Part shown: positions 11,861 to 22,189 of the stretch, one piece after another
Layout: the number at the start of each line of letters is the position of its first letter
Position numbering within the stretch: the first letter of the stretch is position 1
Source of the DNA: Adiantum capillus-veneris
Lineage: Eukaryota; Streptophyta; Polypodiopsida; Polypodiales; Pteridaceae
NCBI GenBank assembly: GCA_014529385.2
Contig: CM043960.1
Span: 30,879,396 to 30,939,395, forward strand
Length of the DNA: 60,000 bases
Direction of reading: 5' to 3'
Notes under the pieces: model-generated
Database searches by the model: none
What the model was told of the DNA's origin: nothing
Seen by the model: only the letters and a program-made list of their open reading frames with translations
Program-made: the position numbers and the translations under genes

Positions 11861-12638
11861 GGTCTCAGATTCCCATGCAGTACGATTTACCAACCACAAT
11901 CTCGCGCATAAGTGAAGTTGTCACCCTCCCCGATGTAAGAATTCTAAGTTTAGAGGCAATATCCCCGCCAAACATCTCAACTATTCTGTCTCTTTTCGCG
12001 TCCTCTACTGCACATCATTCTAATTAACTCTACCCCCATCGACACTACGCGGTAAGCAAACCATCCCAACTCCATCACCTCTTACTCTCATGCATCCTTC
12101 TCTTACTCCTGTTTTGCAGTGCTTTAGTGATGCAGAACTCTACGCACAGTGAAGAGGTATGCTACTTACTACCCTTCTGTGCACTTGTATTTTGTGTAGT
12201 CAGTACCAGGTGAATAAGGAAAGGTAAACCATGTTTTCTACACCTGTTCGCTTCGTACTGACCATCGTCTTTACCATAGGATGTTTGCTTTTACACTTTT
12301 TCTTGGTCACTACCAAGCGAATAAGGGAAGGCCACTTAGTTCGATGCCCCTGTTCGCTTGGTACTAACCAAAAGAAAAGTTAAGTGATGTCTGCTAGTAC
12401 AGAGGTCAATACTAAGCAAATAAGGGGAAGTTAAACCCTGTTTGTTGCGGGTTTAGTATTTTTTTTACCAAATACACGTTTTGAATTTATAAGGGAGAAA
12501 CAAAATTAGAACTTAACATCGGGTTTTGAGTTAGAAAACACTAGGGACAGGTGCAAAGGCCAAGTTTCAGACTTTACAAAGAGTGGCCTACTAATTTCTG
12601 GGGTTAGGGTTCGCAATAACCATGTAGTCCTTTTCCTT
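11861..12638. other. Intergenic; scattered copies of the TTCGCTTGG core
   Basis: No gene is seen. Diverged copies of the shared core occur in direct and inverted form at about 12240-12260, 12300-12365 and 12405-12430. A short segment at 12120-12155 sits between TTTTGCAG and GTATGC and looks like a small exon with splice sites, but it cannot be tied to a gene. Confidence 0.5.
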
Positions 12639-13400
12639 CACAGCCATTCTATCTCTTCCTGAAGCCTGTTGGAAAAGTTAATGGCTTCCTCATACTTACT
12701 GGCTAGCTCAAGCACTTCATCCTTCATCTCCTGTAGCTAATTATAGATAGCCTCTACAGAGCCATTCTCGACGAGCAATCGCTGCAGGTCTTCAGGACTT
12801 CTTGCCTTTAGAGAGTCTTTAAGGATTGAGATCCTGTGCCTGACGATCAACATTTGTTCCAGCTTCAGGCTACCATCCTGCATAGAGCATTTAGCAAATA
12901 AGCTCTTCAAACTAGGAGCTTGGAAATTGGGAGCAGAAAGGAAAGAATTACCAGCGGCTTACCTCGAGAATTGACTCCCGTGTTGACAGTAGCCAGTCCC
13001 GGGCTATGTCGATCGAGAACATTAAGGGTAACATCGGGGGAGGGCCAAGAGGGGACCTCCTGAGGAGGGCTCGGATGCGGTGCTGCTGGCGCTGTAGGAG
13101 TATACCTTGGAAAGGCATCACCACTATCCTAAGCTTCTTGTAGTTGTTCTGTGAAAACCTGAGGGAGGTTTTGAAAAAACTGCTGATTAAATAGACTAGC
13201 TGGACATGCCTAAAAAGTAGAGCCTGGGTTCTGGCTTATGAGTGGTCTGGGAGGGGTGGTACCACCATGCGGTTTCATGAGAGGTAGACGTGGGAGAGAG
13301 AAGCAATGGTACCACCCCCCCTAGATTAGGGGAGGTGATGGGAGGGAACGACATGACAGTTAGGACCACATGGACCTAAACGTCTCCTTCACGATGGTAC
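12639..13400 (-). pseudogene. Pro-rich / coiled-coil protein gene remnant
   Basis: On the minus strand, 12883-12639 encodes a Leu/Glu-rich segment (GSLKLEQMLIVRHRISILKD to LQEEIEWL, then TGA), predicted coiled coil by heptad spacing, with one internal TAG. It is preceded by a likely intron: donor GTAAGC near 12961 and acceptor CTATGCAG at about 12877. Upstream, 13290-12965 reads as a Pro/Gln-rich segment (NQQFFQNLPQVFTEQLQEA, TPTAPAAPHPSPPQE) in a frame that does not join cleanly and has stops. No family was recognised. Confidence 0.45.
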
Positions 13401-13423
13401 TTTGTTGCAGGGGATGCAAACCT

Positions 13424-14255
13424 GTTCGCTTGCTATTACACTTTTCTGAGGTTACTACCAAGCGAATAAGGTATTTTGTTGCAGGGGATGCAAACCTGTT
13501 CGGTTGGTACTGACCTCAGAAAATATAACTGATGTCTGCTATTACTATTTTTTGAGGTCACTACAAAGCGAATAAGGGAAGGCAAACTCTTTCCGATGCA
13601 CCTGTTTGCTTGGTACTGACCTCAAAAAATATAAGTGATGTCTACTATTACTATTTTTTGAGGTCACTACCGAGCGAATAAGGGAAGGCAAACTCTCCGA
13701 TGCACCTGTTCGCTTGGTACTGACCTCAAAAAATATAAGTGATGTCTGCTATTACTATTTTCTGAGGTCACTACCGAGCAAATAAGGGAAGGAAAACTCT
13801 TTCCGATGCACCTGTTCGCTTAGTACTGACCTCAAAAAATATAAGTGATATCTACTATTACTATTTTTTGAGTCATTACCGAGCGAATAAGGGAAGGCAA
13901 ACTCTTTCCGATGCACCTGTTCGCTTGGTACTTACCTCATAAAATATAAGTGATGTCTGCTATTACTATTTCCTGAGGTCATTATCGAGCGAATAAGGGA
14001 AGACAAACTCTTTCCGATGCACCTGTTCGCTTGGTACTGACCGTAGAAAATATAAGTGATGTATGCTATTACTATTTACTGAGGTCATTATCGAGCGAAT
14101 AAGGGAAGGCCAACTCTTTTTGATGCACCTGTTCGCTTGGTATTGACCTCAGTAAATATAAGTGATGTCTGCTATTACTATTTCCTGAGGTCACTTCCGA
14201 GCGAATAAGGGAAGGCAAACTCTTTACGATGCACCTGTTCTCTTTGTACTGACCT
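13424..14255. repeat. ~106-bp tandem array B with internal palindromes
   Basis: About eight units start with CCTGTTCGCTTGGTACTGACC near 13424, 13494, 13602, 13705, 13810, 13916, 14023, 14127 and 14234 (first and last incomplete). Within a unit CGCTTGGTACTGACCTCA is followed 35-40 bases later by its near-perfect reverse complement TGAGGTCACTACCGAGCG, so each monomer can fold into a hairpin. The array ends about 70 bases before the H3-like ORF. Confidence 0.92.
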
Positions 14256-14322
14256 TTTCTGAAATCTGAAGTCCCTTGTGCTGACAAATGAATTGTCTTT
14301 TGGTGTTATGCTATTTGTAGAG

Positions 14323-14685
14323 ATGCCTCGTGTAAAGGCCACGGCTAGGAGGTCAACAGGTGAATCTTTGAATGCTCAAGCAAGAAGACGCCGATATGAG
14401 GCGCACAGAGGTGTACTGCAAGAGATGCGCAGGATAGAACGACACGTTCAACCTGCTATTCCACGTCTCCCTTTCCAACGAGTAGTGCGGGAGATTTGCG
14501 AGCAGTGGAGAGTCGGCATGCGATGGGCCAGCAGTGCACTACTCTGCCTTCAAGAAATTGTAGAAGACTACCTCGTGGAATTTTTCAGCGATGGATATAT
14601 CCTGGCTGCACACTGCGTTACTATCATGCCGCGGGATTTTGATACTCTTCGAAGGCTGCGTTTTCGCTACGATGGGTTGCTTTAG
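14323..14685 (+). CDS. Divergent histone H3-like protein (120 aa)
   Basis: The ATG at 14323 was chosen because the tail then aligns with H3 from residue 1 (start PRVKATARRSTG against ARTKQTARKSTG). R2, K4, T6, A7, R8, S10, T11 and G12 keep their places; K9 is Arg, K14 is Ser, and K27/K36 have no counterpart. The tail is about 17 residues shorter than in H3. The histone fold is clear: LPFQRVVREIC (helix 1), then WASSALLCLQEIVEDYLVEF (helix 2), then VTIMPRDF and RRLR (helix 3). Loop 1 has canonical H3 length, not the longer CenH3 form, but it carries the Trp found in CENP-A/CenH3 in place of H3 Phe. Two residues are missing just before VTIM (HCV for HAKRV). TAG at 14683 ends it, and the same frame continues downstream, so an original fusion to the following protein is possible. 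A nucleosome role is inferred. Confidence 0.85.
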   Translation: MPRVKATARRSTGESLNAQARRRRYEAHRGVLQEMRRIERHVQPAIPRLPFQRVVREICEQWRVGMRWASSALLCLQEIVEDYLVEFFSDGYILAAHCVTIMPRDFDTLRRLRFRYDGLL

Positions 14686-14854
14686 CCAGTGCCTATCAGG
14701 GATAGTAGAACCATGGATATTCTCAAAATTCCCCCTCTCCATCCTTGTGCACGACAAACAGAGCCGTCTAGGGCTGAAACAAACAGTAGAAGGACCCGAT
14801 CACGAGTCGAGAGAAACGACACAGATGGACATGCTAAGATAGCAGCAGAGGGGC
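14686..14854 (+). pseudogene. 5' coding segment of Ulp1-like gene, cut by copia insertion
   Basis: This segment is in the same frame as the H3-like ORF after its TAG. It has the first in-frame ATG at 14713 and encodes a basic, Arg-rich linker. The frame runs into the target duplication GGGGC (14850-14854) and resumes without a shift after the copia element at 20118. It can therefore be read either as the C-terminal extension of the H3-like protein or as the start of a separate gene. Confidence 0.6.
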
Positions 14855-15176
14855 TGTTGAGATGTCGAGCTCTACACCTTGAGCTGGCATCCACTACGGG
14901 TCTTGGCCGCTTACAGCATTTACTCACTGGCGCGTTAGGTGACCGACACGAAGGATCTCTACCAGTGATTCTACAGCTGGACTACACATATAGTGCCAGC
15001 CTAGGACGCTTCTAGCGAGTTCATAGTTAGTGACCGCATGTACATATGTGCTACTTTTCAGCTTTATCACTTAGTCATTTTGTACTCTCTTTTCTGTGAA
15101 GAAGAAGAAGAAGATTTCTATCTCTGTGTGCTTTGTGCTTGTCTTGTGTAGCTCTCTTGCATCCTCATTCTTTACA
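14855..15176 (+). repeat. copia 5' LTR
   Basis: Starts TGTTGAGATGTCGAGC and ends CATTCTTTACA, 322 bp. It differs from the 3' LTR mainly around the second third of its length (for example CAGCC-TAGGACGC against the 3' copy) and contains the GAAGAAGAAGAAG tract also seen in the 3' LTR. Confidence 0.96.
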
Positions 15177-15194
15177 TGGTATCAGAGCCTGATG
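15177..15194 (+). other. copia primer binding site (tRNA-Met)
   Basis: TGGTATCAGAGC directly follows the 5' LTR and matches the usual plant copia PBS complementary to the 3' end of initiator tRNA-Met. Confidence 0.95.
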
Positions 15195-15461
15195 CAGGCA
15201 AGAGAGGCTAAGAGAGCAAGAGCATCACAATCCCTTCGTTCGTAATCCACGATCAGATTTCTGAACAGTTTTTCGCACAAGTTTCTGAACAGGTCTCCAA
15301 AGTGCAGTATACAGAGATTTACTATACAAGTACAGTGGTTGTATGTACGCTTGATTGTGGACACTCGTTAAGTGTAGAAAGCGTTACAGGTACCACGATA
15401 GTAGGCTCAACAGATTTGCAGGTTTTTGCAGATTGCAGCTATTTTGTCTTAGTGCTTCAAG

Positions 15462-18400
15462 ATGTCTGACGGTTTCAGTCAGATTGTTATTGAGAATCTT
15501 GAGAAAAATAACTACCCTGCATGGAAGTTCAGAATAACAAATTTCCTAAAAGGAAAAGGTTATTGGGACTATGTAGAAGGAGACAATGAAAAGGAACCAG
15601 AGATTCCCGAGGAAAATGCTACAGCAGAACAAAGGAAAGCTTTGAGGGACTGGCAACAAGGCGAGAGCAAAGTGATGTATTGGCTTTCTATGAGCATCAC
15701 AGATGGCATGATGGGCTATCAACATGATGCTGAAACCCCCGCCATTGCATGGAGAAACTTAGGAAGAGTGTTCGAGGTGAACACCAAGGCCAGGAAGCTT
15801 CAACTAAAATCGGAGCTAAATCAGGTTAAGAGGAACAACCTCTCAATCAATGATTATGCCTTGAAGATCAAGAGTATCATTGAGGCTCTTGGATCTATTA
15901 AAGTCTCAATGGAAGACGATGACATTGTCCGCGCATGCTTGGATGGTCTAGGAGATGAGTATGTACATTTTAGGTCTTCCATGAATACAAGAGACGACAT
16001 CCCCGTGTTCCAAGATTTGATTTCTATGCTTATTCTTGAGGAGAAGAACCTTGACACGTCTTCTTCTCATGGCAGAAATAATTCTGAACAGGCCTTCTAT
16101 TCTAACTCCAACAGAGGTAGAGGTAGAGGTCGTGGTCGAGGCCCAAGGGGTTGCAGGGGCCAATTTATGAAAGGCCAATCAAATCAAAACAATACAGGTG
16201 GCAGGGGAAACCAGTCTCAAGGCAAGGGGAGTCAAAGAGGTCGTGGTGCAGGATCAAGCAGGCAGCAACATACTCCAGATAGCAGAGAATGTTGGACTTG
16301 TGGTGAAAGAGGTCACATGTCATGTGACTGTCCAAAGGGAAAAGCAAGTGGAAAGAGAGAACAGGGCAACTATGCATCTACCAGCAGAGATGCAGATGAC
16401 AGCAAAAACGAGCGCATGTTTGTTATGCAGCATGTAATGAATACAATGACTGCAAAGAATTCCACCCAAGATGATGTTTGGTATGTGGTTTCAGGTGCCT
16501 CTAATCACATGACGTCTTGTGGAGAGTGGTTTAGAGATATGCGCAAACCAGATGTGTTAGGCTATGTGCAGACAGGAGATGACACAACTCACCCCATTGC
16601 TCATGTAGGGGACATACCTCTAAATACGAAGAGTGGGAAATCAAAGTACTTAGAAGATGTACTTCATGTCCCAAACATTACAAAGAATCTTGTTTCTGTT
16701 GGACAAATGGTTGAGCAGGGTTTGCAGGTTCGCTTCAATCCAAATGGCTGTTATGTAGAAGATTTCCAGAATGGTTGTAAGCTGATCACAGAGGGAAAAT
16801 GTGTGGGCAGAATGTTTACGCTGAATGTAGACATGCCTGAGGTAAAAGCTGCATTATTTGCACAGGGCACAGGTGTTGTGGCTGATGTTGACATTTGGCA
16901 CAAACGCATTGGCCATGCCAATGAGCAGAGATTGTGCAGCATGCAATCAAAACAAATTGTAAAAGGTTTGCCCAAATTCAAGGTGGATGGTATGCATAAA
17001 GTGTGTGCAGCATGCCAGTTTGGAAAACAGTCAAAGGGCTCATTTCCACATGAGCGCAATGTATGTAAAAAGCCACTTGAGGTGGTGCACACAGATGTTT
17101 GGGGTCCAACCGATACTGCAAGTATACATGGCTGCAGGTATTATGTCTCTTTCATTGATGACCATACAAGGAAAGTATGGGTCTACTTCATGCGTAACAA
17201 AAGTGAAGTGTTTGGTCACTTTCAAGACTTCAAAGTCATGATTGAGAAGGAGACAGATATGCAAATCAAGACATTGAGGTCAGATGGAGGGGGAGAGTAC
17301 TTCTCCAATGATTTTTCAGATTTTCTGCGGATGCATGGTATACGCAGGCAGTTTACATGCAGATATACTCCACAACAGAATGGGGTCGCAGAAAGGAAAA
17401 ACAGGCACATTGCAGAGGTTGCACGTGCATTGATGAATGAGAAGAACATGCCTCATCATTTCTGGGCTGAAGCCGTAAATACAGCTGTGTACATTATGAA
17501 CAGGACACCTACAGCTGCGGTGCATGATGTAACACCTGAGAAAAAGTTTACAGGTACAAAGCCTGATTTGGCACACTTGAAAGTGTTTGGCTGCATAGCT
17601 TACGTGCATGTACCAGATGAGTTGCGTAGGAAATTGGATCCTAAAGCAGAGAAATGTATTCTTGTGGGATATTCCCTTGAACAAAAGGGGTACAGGTGCT
17701 ACAATCCTACTACACGAGAATTACGAGTGAGCAGAGATGTAGTCTTTGATGAGATGAGCAGCTGGTACAGTAATGCACATGGCACTATTGGGGCTGATGT
17801 AAAAGATGATGTGGTTGTACAAAATGTGAGGCCACAGTCACAGGTTTTGAGTGGACCACAAGAGTCCTCTTCTCGTGGCTCTGTTGAGAAACCATGGAAT
17901 GGTAGACTACGTACGCAGGTTACTCCACCAACAAGTACAGGGAATGTTTCACGAAAAGGAAAGGAAAAGGTTGATGAACCTCCCTTTATGGCTGATGCAT
18001 CATCAGGTTTTTCACATGTAGACATGGATTCAGATGGTTCTGAACAAAGTATTGATGAGGAATTTGGAATTCCGGCTGTCAGGACACCTGGTGTAAGGAA
18101 AGTACAAGAAGATGCTAGAGGGCAAAGGAGTGACCCAGGACCGCACAGATCTAATAGGGTTAGAAATCCAGTTCAGAAATTGACTTATGATGGGTATAGA
18201 GCGCATCACCAAGCCTACATGGCTAAGGTGATACAGGATGTGGAGCCCACATGTTTTGAGGATGCAGTTGGAAATGTGCATTGGGGTGATGCAATGAATG
18301 AAGAGATGGCTGCATTGGAAGCAAACGACACATTGGAGTTGGTGCCATTGCCAAGTGGCAAGAAAGCTATTGGATGTAAATGGGTGTATAAAACCAAGCA

Positions 18401-19823
18401 TAAGGCTGATGGTAACATTGAGCATCACAAGGCAAGGCTGGTCGCAAAGGGTTATGCACAGACGTATGGCATAGACTATGAGGAGACCTTTGCTCCAGTG
18501 GCAAAGATGACGACTGTGAGAGCTGTCATAGCAGTGGCTGCATCTAGACGATGGATTATGCATCAAATGGATGTAAAGAATGCCTTCTTGCATGGTGAGT
18601 TGCAAGAGGAAGTGTATATGGATCAGCCACCTGGTTATGTCGATCCAGGTTACCCAGATTATGTATGCAGACTTCTCAAAGCTTTGTATGGTTTGAAGCA
18701 GGGCTCTAGAGCATGCTATGACAAGATTGCCAAGTATCTTGTCAATATTTGTTTTAGGAGAGCTCATGCTGATCATTCACTCTATGTACGTGAGAGTGAT
18801 GTGGGGATTGTGGTCATTACCATATATGTAGATGACCTTATTGTTGTTGGTGACAATGCTATGGAGATTGACCATGTGAAGGGTCTTCTCAAACAGGAGT
18901 TTGAAATGAAAGATTTAGGCGAGTTGCGCTACTTTCTTGGCATTGAGGTGATCAGGACTCCAAAGGGTGTATGGCTATCACAGAGACCATATGCTTTGGA
19001 CATGTTGCCAAAGTATGGTATGGCTGATTGTAAGCCAATTTCTATTCCCTTGGATGTGAATGCAAAGCTGAGTGCAGAGAAGGGTGATGTTGTTGAGGAT
19101 GTCAACATGTACAGGAAGATTGTGGGTAGTCTAATCTACTTGACTATCACGAGGCTAGACTTGAGCTACACAGTAAGCTTGGAGAGTCAGTTCATGCAGC
19201 TTCCGAGGAAGCCACATTTGGATGGAGTACGACGCACACTTAGGTATGTGCAAGGTACTCTTGACTACGCATTGTTCTATGCAACAGATGCACCATTAGC
19301 ATTCTATGGGTATACAGATGCAGATTGGGCAGGTAGCATTGTGATAGGAGATCTACGAGTGGCTTCATGTTCTCTTTTGGGAGTGCTGCTGTTACTTGGA
19401 GCAGCAAAAAGCAGCCTACGGTTGCTTTATCGAGCACAGAGGCCGAGTACAGAGGCCGAGTACAGAGGTGCAGCAGTTGCGGCGTGCGAGGTAGCTTGGC
19501 TACGCACATTACTTGAGGACTTGGGAGTGCAGGTGGACCAGCAGATTTTCATCCATTGTGACAACCTCAACAGCATGCAGTTGGCTAGGAACCCAGTGTT
19601 CCATGCAAGAAACAAACACATAGAGGTCCATTACCACTACGTTCGAGAGCGAGTGTTGGCGGGCGACACCGACTTGGTCTACGTCAGCACAGAGGATCAG
19701 ATAGCGGATATCTTTACCAAGGCCCTCGGAGCTAAGAAGCTTCGAAGTTTCCGGACTATGCTTGGACTCTGCGACATGCAGAGCTCGAGGGGAAGTGTTG
19801 AGATGTCGAGCTCTACACCTTGA
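15462..19823 (+). CDS. copia gag-pol polyprotein, open frame but with catalytic defects
   Basis: A single frame of 1453 residues. Order: UBN2-type gag (about 1-250), Arg/Gly-rich linker, CCHC knuckle ([14 protein letters not shown], about residue 273), protease, integrase (H-x4-H, CAAC, then a D-D-E core with [15 protein letters not shown] and NGVAERKN), reverse transcriptase ([15 protein letters not shown]) and RNase H ([19 protein letters not shown]). The stop lies 28 bases inside the 3' LTR. Two defects are hidden by the open frame. The protease motif reads VSGAS, with Val (16488-16490) where the catalytic Asp belongs. In RNase H, about 19342-19450 is read out of frame and the frame is restored by a 13-bp tandem duplication (19438-19463). 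The copy is probably not autonomous. Confidence 0.93.
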   Translation: MSDGFSQIVIENLEKNNYPAWKFRITNFLKGKGYWDYVEGDNEKEPEIPEENATAEQRKALRDWQQGESKVMYWLSMSITDGMMGYQHDAETPAIAWRNLGRVFEVNTKARKLQLKSELNQVKRNNLSINDYALKIKSIIEALGSIKVSMEDDDIVRACLDGLGDEYVHFRSSMNTRDDIPVFQDLISMLILEEKNLDTSSSHGRNNSEQAFYSNSNRGRGRGRGRGPRGCRGQFMKGQSNQNNTGGRGNQSQGKGSQRGRGAGSSRQQHTPDSRECWTCGERGHMSCDCPKGKASGKREQGNYASTSRDADDSKNERMFVMQHVMNTMTAKNSTQDDVWYVVSGASNHMTSCGEWFRDMRKPDVLGYVQTGDDTTHPIAHVGDIPLNTKSGKSKYLEDVLHVPNITKNLVSVGQMVEQGLQVRFNPNGCYVEDFQNGCKLITEGKCVGRMFTLNVDMPEVKAALFAQGTGVVADVDIWHKRIGHANEQRLCSMQSKQIVKGLPKFKVDGMHKVCAACQFGKQSKGSFPHERNVCKKPLEVVHTDVWGPTDTASIHGCRYYVSFIDDHTRKVWVYFMRNKSEVFGHFQDFKVMIEKETDMQIKTLRSDGGGEYFSNDFSDFLRMHGIRRQFTCRYTPQQNGVAERKNRHIAEVARALMNEKNMPHHFWAEAVNTAVYIMNRTPTAAVHDVTPEKKFTGTKPDLAHLKVFGCIAYVHVPDELRRKLDPKAEKCILVGYSLEQKGYRCYNPTTRELRVSRDVVFDEMSSWYSNAHGTIGADVKDDVVVQNVRPQSQVLSGPQESSSRGSVEKPWNGRLRTQVTPPTSTGNVSRKGKEKVDEPPFMADASSGFSHVDMDSDGSEQSIDEEFGIPAVRTPGVRKVQEDARGQRSDPGPHRSNRVRNPVQKLTYDGYRAHHQAYMAKVIQDVEPTCFEDAVGNVHWGDAMNEEMAALEANDTLELVPLPSGKKAIGCKWVYKTKHKADGNIEHHKARLVAKGYAQTYGIDYEETFAPVAKMTTVRAVIAVAASRRWIMHQMDVKNAFLHGELQEEVYMDQPPGYVDPGYPDYVCRLLKALYGLKQGSRACYDKIAKYLVNICFRRAHADHSLYVRESDVGIVVITIYVDDLIVVGDNAMEIDHVKGLLKQEFEMKDLGELRYFLGIEVIRTPKGVWLSQRPYALDMLPKYGMADCKPISIPLDVNAKLSAEKGDVVEDVNMYRKIVGSLIYLTITRLDLSYTVSLESQFMQLPRKPHLDGVRRTLRYVQGTLDYALFYATDAPLAFYGYTDADWAGSIVIGDLRVASCSLLGVLLLLGAAKSSLRLLYRAQRPSTEAEYRGAAVAACEVAWLRTLLEDLGVQVDQQIFIHCDNLNSMQLARNPVFHARNKHIEVHYHYVRERVLAGDTDLVYVSTEDQIADIFTKALGAKKLRSFRTMLGLCDMQSSRGSVEMSSSTP
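19438..19463 (+). repeat. 13-bp tandem duplication restoring the copia frame
   Basis: AGAGGCCGAGTAC is present twice in tandem. Its length adds one base to the frame, which compensates an apparent single-base loss near 19340. The copies lie in the RNase H STEAEYRG motif. Confidence 0.85.
19787..19795 (+). other. copia polypurine tract
   Basis: GAGGGGAAG abuts the 3' LTR start TGTTGAG and would prime plus-strand synthesis. Confidence 0.85.
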
Positions 19824-20117
19824 GCTGGCATCCACTACGGGTCTTGGCCGCTTACGGCATTTACTCACTGGCGCGTTAGGTGACCGACACGGAGGATCTC
19901 TGCCAGTGATTCTACAGCTGGACTACACATATAGTCGTAGCCTAGTATGCTTCTAGCGAGTTCACACTTAGTGATCGCATGTACATATGTGCTACTTTTC
20001 AGCTTTAGCACTTAGTCATTTTGTACTCTCTTTTCTGTGAAGAAGAAGAAGAAGCTTTCTATCTCTGTGTGCTTTGTGCTTGTCTTGTGTAGCTCTCTTG
20101 CATCCTCATTCTTTACA
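19796..20117 (+). repeat. copia 3' LTR
   Basis: 322 bp, TGTTGAG...TTTACA, the partner of 14855-15176. It is followed by the target duplication GGGGC. Confidence 0.96.
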
Positions 20118-22057
20118 GGGGCATGAGAAAGCTAGAGTGGACCCCGATGCAGTCATGGAAGAAAAAGAGACAGTTATCGAGGATCCAGCTAGACACCAAA
20201 ATGAGCAAGTCATGGAGGATCCGCAGCCAGTAAGGGATGATAAGGGGCAAGAGCAGGCCAGGGTGGACCCTGAGGCATCTATGGAGGAACCAATATTGAA
20301 GGAAAATGATCCAGAGCATGTGCCTGTTAGGGAGGACCCTACGGCTGTTAGGGAGGAGCCTGAGGCAGCCAAGGAGCCCTCTCAAGAAAGGCAAGGGTAA
20401 GGCTCTGCATCACAAGGGCCATCCAACGTATCAGATGAGTCAATTATTTTAGAGAAAATCAACGAAGAGAATGAAGAGGAGTTGAGAGTTCTGTTCAGCT
20501 CAGTGCCTTTGCATGCACAGATACTGCTGCCTGGAAGGTCAAAGGAGGCCTGCATTTTCAACCTCGATCATCAAGACTTCCTATGCATGCGCATTTTCAC
20601 CAACTCCAACACAATGAATGAGGTCGCAAACGTTGCTTTGTGGTAATTCTCATGCTCTTTAAAAGTCACGTTTGGTTCATTAAATGGGCTCTACCGAGAC
20701 ATGGGTCAATACCAAGCGAGACAGTGGCTTATGGAATTGGATAGTGGTACTACTTGCTCGGTATTGACCCATGTCTTTGCGGTAGTCATCAAGTTTCTCT
20801 TTATAATGGCTCACGACCATTAAGACATAGGTCAATACCAAGTGAGTCAGTGGCGGATGAAATTTGATAGCTGCCACACTTGCTCGGTATTGACTCACAG
20901 GTTTGTGACAGTGACAGCCCGCTGAAATACCTCAAGTCTAATCTTTTCCATTTATTCATGTTAGCCACGCTGTCTCGCTTCTGCCCCCTGAGATTCAAGA
21001 CAAAGTAGACATAATAGATCCGCTGATATCGCCTTATCTACAGAACAACTCGGTTTCCTTTTTGAGTCTGATGAACTAGTTTAGCAGAGTCAACTTTGAT
21101 CTAGCGCGCTTTTTGGTCACTGCATACAATCAATCGTGAGTTTTTTCTTGCCTTGTAAAAAACATGTTGCGTTTAGAATCTTTCTCCTCATCTTTGATGG
21201 TGTCTTTGTAGTGATCATTGGAGTCTGATGTTATTTGACATGGAAGCTAAGATTGTTTACTACGCAAACTTTGGGCAAAGCAGGGTGTTTCACGGTCGTG
21301 TAAAAACGTAAGGACCATTTGGGTACATTTGGAAAGCAGTGTCTCTTTGTAATGTGTTGCTGACTCAAGTGGTATGTATATAGTGCCGCGAAAAAACTTG
21401 TATGCTGTGTAGAGCATGTCTTCTTAGAACATGATCTAGGAAATACTGTCCAGCATGAACGGGTAGCCGTGCCCACGCAGACTAATGACTATAGCTGTGG
21501 CTGGCAAACCTGTTTGAATGCCCTGTTGCTCCTTAGTCAAATTATGGATGTACCGAACGTAAGTAATCGTGCTGTTTCATTGTTTGCTGCAACGTTTGTA
21601 TGAAGCAACAAATGTCTGTATCACGCTTCTACAGGAACTTCAATTACATAACTACACCCCCAACGATGTGCCACATTTTTCTGTAATAGCCATCCAACAT
21701 ATTATAATCTACGTAAACAGACACACAAGAGAGGCAGCGGAGAGAGCTGAGGAGTTTGAAGAGGCTCGCATTAACGAAATGACACAACGCCACAATCAGA
21801 CTCAAGAAGAAGTTCGAAATATGCAAGAAGCAATAAATCAATATTATGCTTCAGAAGTAGAGGAATGGGCTACACGTCGACCAAGAGCAAGAACAGAGGG
21901 AAGCTTCACAGGTGCAAGAAGCATGGGAAGCCATGGAGCAAAGGGCAAGGGACGAGTGGCACAAACTGGGGGAGAGGACACTAGCAGGGAAAGGGAGCAA
22001 TTTACTTGTATAAATCTTGACAGAAACAACACAATATGTAAAGTTTTGAAACAATGA
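20118..22057 (+). pseudogene. Acidic region plus Ulp1-like (C48-type) cysteine protease and coiled coil
   Basis: Proposed exons are 20118-20642, 20965-21135, 21212-21307, 21384-21558 and 21635-22057. All four introns are GT-AG and keep frame. Exon 1 is acidic with repeated VDP/EDP-MEE units, then a globular part (ILLPGRSKEACIFNLDHQDF). The protease core follows: DHWSLMLFD (His at 21216-21218), VYYANFG where Ulp1 proteins usually carry the catalytic Asp, and TQTNDYSCGWQTCL (oxyanion Gln 21478-21480, Cys 21496-21498). The last exon is a coiled coil (EEFEEARINEMTQRHNQTQE) with a Ser/Gly/Arg tail. Ulp1-type enzymes cleave SUMO-like tags, and plant DNA transposons often carry such domains. In-frame stops: TAA 20398-20400 and TAG 21077-21079. 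The Asp position reads Ala-Asn, so activity is doubtful. Confidence 0.7.
20696..20905. repeat. Two-unit ~127-bp repeat with internal inverted repeats, inside an intron
   Basis: Each unit starts GACATGGGTCAATACCAAGCGAG (or a close variant) and ends with the inverse CTTGCTCGGTATTGACCCATG. The core resembles that of arrays A and B. It sits in the first intron of the Ulp1-like gene (20643-20964). Confidence 0.8.
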
Positions 22058-22189
22058 AAATGTACATTTTTGAAACATTGTTTGACCGCCACAAAATGTC
22101 TCTGCATTAGTCATTTTGAAGAGTACATCATGGTTTGCATGGCATCAAAGCTCTTTGCGTGCACAAGGTATGTGACCTAGCTTCCGGTG

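Larger units (their letters stand above)
14855..20117 (+). mobile_element. Ty1/copia retrotransposon, full length, 5-bp TSD
   Basis: The element has 322-bp LTRs with TG...CA ends, a PBS, one gag-pol frame and a PPT. It is flanked by GGGGC at 14850-14854 and 20118-20122. The LTRs differ at roughly a dozen positions, so the insertion is not recent. It interrupts the Ulp1-like gene in the sense direction. Confidence 0.97.

Noticed and set aside
13424-14255. CRISPR array, from the regular spacing
   Set aside because: The whole ~106-bp unit is repeated, with no unique spacers, in a plant nuclear context.
14323-14685. A bona fide centromeric CenH3
   Set aside because: Loop 1 has canonical H3 length and the tail matches ordinary H3; only the Trp and some helix-2/3 residues look CenH3-like.
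18030-18776. 248-codon minus-strand frame
   Set aside because: Lies opposite the copia reverse transcriptase and has no independent signature.
15462-19823. An active copia retrotransposon, suggested by the uninterrupted gag-pol frame
   Set aside because: Protease Asp is missing, part of RNase H is out of frame, and the LTRs have diverged.
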